DNA of 40,851 nt from a virus. Of the stretch, positions 38,305-40,851 are shown piece after piece. Made by a program: the position numbers and the translations under genes. Below the pieces are notes generated by a model. The model worked only from the letters and a program-made list of their open reading frames with translations. It searched no databases and was not told the DNA's origin. The stretch spans positions 1 to 40,851 of IMG/VR virus record IMGVR_UViG_3300043449_001524; one strand, 5' to 3'. Positions within the stretch are counted from its first letter, which is position 1; every line of letters begins with the position of its first letter.

Positions 38305-39065
38305 CCAAAAAAATCCATCTGTGATTCAGAGTCGCAATATTTCGGCTCCCACGAGTCCAGGTCAACCGCGGGACGATTCCATCCGATCGAAAATCCGTAG
38401 ATGAGCGACTGATCCATGTCTGGAATACCAAATCTGTCCGCGAGTCCGAGCGCCCAGATCACTTGTCTCATTGCCATCTCTTTTTCTCCGGGAGTCGACT
38501 TGAGCTTTTCGACTACACTCATCACCAGTTGTCCGGATCTTGCTCGCGACAAACCGAGGATCACCCCGATTTCGTCGATCGAAAAGCCTCGAAGCCATTT
38601 GAGAAATGCTAATAGCGACTCATCCGACGATGCGAGCCGAGCTAATAGATCCCACCGAATTTCGGATCGCTCTTGCCCCGGCTGCATATAGACGCCATTC
38701 GCGCCCAGCACCTGCTCCAGATCGATATCCGAGTTATCCGCGCTCGTGTAGCTTTCTCGTGTTCTCATTTTGGACACGTTACGGCTCCCGTGTTCTTCTT
38801 CCTTCGCAATGCTCCACCGCTCTTCCGCAAATCCTTTTCCAAATTTCAAATAGTCGAGGACCGCACCACGAGAATGATTGTAAACAAAACTTTTCCACCC
38901 AGCGTTCGCATCGAGCTGCGGATACGCTTCGATCACTCTTAGAGCTGCGTTTTGTTGCATTTCCTCTTTTTGCTCGAACGGAGCATCAGCCGCAAACTGA
39001 CCGATGAATTTCGCGACAATCGGCTTTGCGTATGCCAATACTTCCTGGATCGAAGGCTTCTCCAT
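38301..39065 (-). CDS. Sigma-70-like transcription factor, probable late-gene activator
   Basis: This 254-aa protein looks like a reduced sigma factor. A region-2-like helical part (EEMQQNAALRVIEAYPQLDA then NAGWKSFVYNHSRGAVLDYL) is followed by an acidic linker and a region-4-like helix-turn-helix (LKWLRGFSIDEIGVILGLSR ... VMSVVEKLKS). The final 80 residues are specific to this protein. Placed just before terS, it probably directs host RNA polymerase to late promoters. GGAGGG precedes ATG 39065; a GTG two codons earlier is less likely. Confidence 0.75.
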   Translation of the reverse strand: MEKPSIQEVLAYAKPIVAKFIGQFAADAPFEQKEEMQQNAALRVIEAYPQLDANAGWKSFVYNHSRGAVLDYLKFGKGFAEERWSIAKEEEHGSRNVSKMRTRESYTSADNSDIDLEQVLGANGVYMQPGQERSEIRWDLLARLASSDESLLAFLKWLRGFSIDEIGVILGLSRARSGQLVMSVVEKLKSTPGEKEMAMRQVIWALGLADRFGIPDMDQSLIYGFSIGWNRPAVDLDSWEPKYCDSESQMDFFG

Positions 39066-39198
39066 GCCCACTTCCCTCCATAGACGTGTTCGAACATTGG
39101 TTAAAACTGTCCAGTTTTTGAGATTCAGCCCATGCGACGCAGTACCAGCACATCCATTTGAGCGAGCAAGAACACTGTTCTTCCCATTGGTCGGTCAT
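38986..39198 (-). CDS. Small Cys-rich protein overlapping the sigma-like gene
   Basis: A 70-aa frame begins MTDQWEEQCSCSLKWMCWYC. Its Cys pattern (C-x-C ... C-x2-C) could bind metal. The start overlaps the upstream stop (ATGA) but the 3' 80 bases overlap the sigma-like gene in another frame. The N-terminal 40 residues look protein-like; the tail may be incidental. No better gene fills the 126-bp gap. Confidence 0.45.
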   Translation of the reverse strand: MTDQWEEQCSCSLKWMCWYCVAWAESQKLDSFNQCSNTSMEGSGHGEAFDPGSIGIRKADCREIHRSVCG

Positions 39199-39443
39199 TT
39201 TTTATTTCTCACCCGAATCCTAAAATCACCCCACAGCAGGTAGTCTCCGCAATCGGGGCATACAGAAATCGATCTCTCCACAAATTTTCGGACTCGCTTT
39301 GTGCCGGTATAGGAACCAGTGCAGTCTTTTGACGTGCAGTACGGATAGGCTTTCTTATATGCCTCGGATGCCAGATCAGACAGATCGACAGTGTCTTGAT
39401 TTGTAAACCCAAGTCGTCGCAGAGTGTAAAATTCAGAACTCAT
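39195..39443 (-). CDS. Small zinc-ribbon protein
   Basis: The 82-aa protein has C-x4-C (YCTSKDC, about 46-51) and CPDCG (about 67-71), a four-Cys zinc ribbon with basic surroundings (TGTKRVRKFVER). It lies in the replication block between RusA and the sigma-like gene, and its start overlaps the tiny membrane gene by 11 bp. Possibly a transcription or replication accessory. Confidence 0.65.
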   Translation of the reverse strand: MSSEFYTLRRLGFTNQDTVDLSDLASEAYKKAYPYCTSKDCTGSYTGTKRVRKFVERSISVCPDCGDYLLWGDFRIRVRNKK

Positions 39444-39543
39444 CCCGACCGCCGCGCATAATGCTGACTGCATTACCTACGGCCACACCTAGCGCCACAG
39501 ACGCGACGATGATCGCAAGACATTCCCTCATCAACTCCCACAT
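39433..39543 (-). CDS. Tiny single-pass membrane protein
   Basis: A 36-aa frame (MWELMRECLAIIVASVALGV, then AVGNAVSIMRGGRDEF) has one membrane helix. GGAGG lies nine bases before ATG, and the frame overlaps the end of rusA by 13 bp and the next gene by 11 bp, so it fits the coupled operon. Function unknown. Confidence 0.55.
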   Translation of the reverse strand: MWELMRECLAIIVASVALGVAVGNAVSIMRGGRDEF

Positions 39544-39935
39544 TGATCTTCCCCTCCGTTGGTTTCTTGAAGTTCCAAAATCGATATCTGGACTCTCCCC
39601 TCTCCTTGAGGGGCTTTAGCCCAGCGATATTCCCTGTGAACTACACACTCTTTTTTATCGTCACTGATGATCCCAGCGTCTTTGAGTCCGTCGATGAGCG
39701 GCTTAAACGAACCGGCGATGTTGTCCTCGTCCATCGGGATCGACGAAAAGCGAGTGCATACAATGCGGCATTTTTTTAGTGGCGCGGCGGGTCGTCCGAG
39801 AGCAATTGCAGCGTATGCAGTCGATCGCCTCCAAACCCTTCTATTTTTCGCTACAATCGAAAAATGACCGTGGCTGCCATTCAGCCCTTTAGGTAGTCCT
39901 GGAATTGAAATGGTAACGGAATATGGCTGTCTCAT
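39531..39935 (-). CDS. rusA: RusA-like Holliday junction resolvase
   Basis: The 134-aa protein has the RusA core: MDEDNIAGSFKPLIDGLKDA then GIISDDKK. The conserved acidic residues D69/D71, D82 and D92 bind metal. RusA dimers cut Holliday junctions produced in replication and recombination. It is coupled to the upstream gene by ATGA. Confidence 0.93.
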   Translation of the reverse strand: MRQPYSVTISIPGLPKGLNGSHGHFSIVAKNRRVWRRSTAYAAIALGRPAAPLKKCRIVCTRFSSIPMDEDNIAGSFKPLIDGLKDAGIISDDKKECVVHREYRWAKAPQGEGRVQISILELQETNGGEDQCGS

Positions 39936-40396
39936 TTGATCCTCGCAGCGGCATCGATTTTTTTTGTGAGTAAAGTGAGGTCGTAGTCTTTTCCCGGGAA
40001 TGGAATCTCCATCCGCTTTAGCGCGGCGCGAAGTGCATCGACATGACCTGCGAGCTTTCCGTCGAGCTTTTCAATTGCCCACTGGATCGCTCCGCGCATT
40101 TCCTGATTTGCATCGACGACCTGGCCAAGAGCGTAGAACCAATCTCCAAGGCGTTTAGCCAGCGCATAGTCGTAGTCGAGGTTGCCCGCGATTCTGCCCT
40201 CGCAGTATGCCCTGATCGCTTGTTGCATCGGCTGATATGGCTTCGGTCTGATCGTATCCGCAGTGTCAGCGAATCGGATCGCCTCGAACATGATCCATTC
40301 GTCTTGGGTGCAATGTCCGGATCTCCATGCCGCGAACAAGTCGCCGCCTTCCAGGTTAAAGTTCGGGATTGTTTCAATTGCGTTAGCTTGATTCAT
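39932..40396 (-). CDS. Unknown replication-operon protein
   Basis: The 154-aa protein is helical, with TQDEWIMFEAIRFADTADTI, LAKRLGDWFYALGQV and RGAIQWAIEKLDGKLAGHVD segments. I recognise no family. It is coupled at both ends by ATGA, to the replisome organiser upstream and rusA downstream. A role in replication, such as helicase loading, is possible by position only. Confidence 0.7.
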   Translation of the reverse strand: MNQANAIETIPNFNLEGGDLFAAWRSGHCTQDEWIMFEAIRFADTADTIRPKPYQPMQQAIRAYCEGRIAGNLDYDYALAKRLGDWFYALGQVVDANQEMRGAIQWAIEKLDGKLAGHVDALRAALKRMEIPFPGKDYDLTLLTKKIDAAARIK

Positions 40397-40851
40397 TGTG
40401 CGGCTTCTTCCTGCTCCAGCATGCGGTGGAGCTTTTCAATTTCAGGGTTGATAAGTTTTCCGGTCTTTGTGTTGCGGTCGCTGTATTTGCCTTCGAGCAC
40501 CCGGAAGTGCGTCTCGGGCTGAACGAGGAAGTCGAGGTCGGCTTTCCAGCCGCGATTGTTGTCACCGCGACAAAAGCTCGATGCGGCGATCTTTTTGACG
40601 ATCTCAGTCCAGTAAGTAGGGTCCGGCTTTTCGTTCCACCTGGTCCTCGCGTAGACCAACCTTTGCCCCGAACACTCCAGAGCCTCGGGTTGATCGTGCG
40701 CTTTGTTTTCATTCCAGATCCAAAAGAGGGGGTGGGGGTGGTGATCCCCATTCATTCGTGCATTCGGATTTTTCGGATTCTCTTCCCCCCTCTTTTTTAA
40801 AGAGGAAGAGGAAGAGAAAGAGGAAGAGGAAGAGGGTTCGGTTTTGTTCGG
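40393..40851 (-). CDS. Phage replisome organiser, C-terminal part (continues from left edge)
   Basis: This frame is open to the right edge and is in phase with the N-terminal part at 1-535 through the shared repeat. The C-terminal domain includes KIAASSFCRGDNNRGWKADL (S-x-F ... GWKADLDFL) and RVLEGKYSDR, a signature of phage replication initiators. The Met at 40755 is internal and not the start. The full protein is about 282 aa. Confidence 0.85.
   Translation of the reverse strand, partial: PNKTEPSSSSSFSSSSSLKKRGEENPKNPNARMNGDHHPHPLFWIWNENKAHDQPEALECSGQRLVYARTRWNEKPDPTYWTEIVKKIAASSFCRGDNNRGWKADLDFLVQPETHFRVLEGKYSDRNTKTGKLINPEIEKLHRMLEQEEAAQ
40707..40851. repeat. Terminal direct repeat, right copy
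   Basis: Same 145 bases as 1-145, with A at 40725 in place of C. See the left copy for interpretation. Confidence 0.9.

Noticed and set aside
40393-40755. Separate 120-aa gene starting at 40755
   Set aside because: The Met is internal: the frame is open to the right edge and continues in phase into the gene starting at 535.

Overview
The window is best read as the complete genome of a temperate, contractile-tailed phage (myovirus morphology), or the circular form of its prophage. The first and last 145 bases are the same sequence with one mismatch. An open reading frame runs off the left edge and continues in frame from the right edge, so the molecule closes into a circle of about 40,706 bp. 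Base composition is near 50% GC. The host is probably Gram-negative: there are lipobox lipoproteins, an M15-type peptidoglycan peptidase, small membrane proteins in a lysis cassette, and a fibre that carries a Sec-type signal peptide. Signal-peptide proteins with IANGGTG repeats and a collar domain recall surface proteins of Bdellovibrio-like bacteria, but that is only a weak inference.

Layout. Nearly all genes lie on the minus strand and read right to left. Region 1 (about 1.55-6.5 kb) is the lysogeny and recombination block. It holds a rightward tyrosine integrase and tRNA-Leu(UAA), a leftward operon (zinc ribbon, RecB/Cas4-like nuclease, RecT annealase, excisionase-like protein, small Cys-rich and coiled-coil proteins) ending at a strong terminator, two further small genes including a lipoprotein, and a rightward cI-like repressor. 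The 0.6 kb between the replication operon and int carries hairpins, inverted repeats, a nine-unit array with exact 10-bp period, and a likely attP whose core matches the D-arm to anticodon segment of a tRNA-Leu. Region 2 (954 leftward across the junction to about 38.3 kb) is the replication block: a winged-helix protein, a replisome organiser with iteron-like repeats inside its gene, RusA, several tiny Cys-rich or membrane proteins, and a sigma-70-like protein just before the terminase. Region 3 (38.3-7.2 kb) is the late block: small and large terminase, a first fibre cluster (coiled-coil fibre; LamG plus NHL fibre), a lysis cassette, portal, MuF, scaffold, capsid, connectors, tail terminator, sheath, tube, a frameshifted tail chaperone, tape measure, baseplate and a second fibre cluster.

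The most unusual feature is a family of eight small proteins spread around the head genes (21.2-22.0, 25.6-27.7 and 29.2-30.2 kb). They share a roughly 14-residue, mostly N-terminal signature, approximately [V/I]-x-F-[I/R/V]-R-x-x-G-[R/K]-[I/V]-[I/V]-P-[I/L/M]-[R/K], but their remaining sequence is dissimilar and often Ala/Gly-rich and membrane-like. I suggest the signature is a shared targeting tag for loading proteins into the procapsid, possibly for ejection with the DNA. A second coherent system is the pairing of an attP that would cut a host tRNA-Leu(UAA) in its anticodon arm with a complete phage-borne tRNA-Leu(UAA) beside int, which could replace the lost tRNA. A third oddity is a tRNA-like gene with an oversized anticodon loop inside the tail operon.
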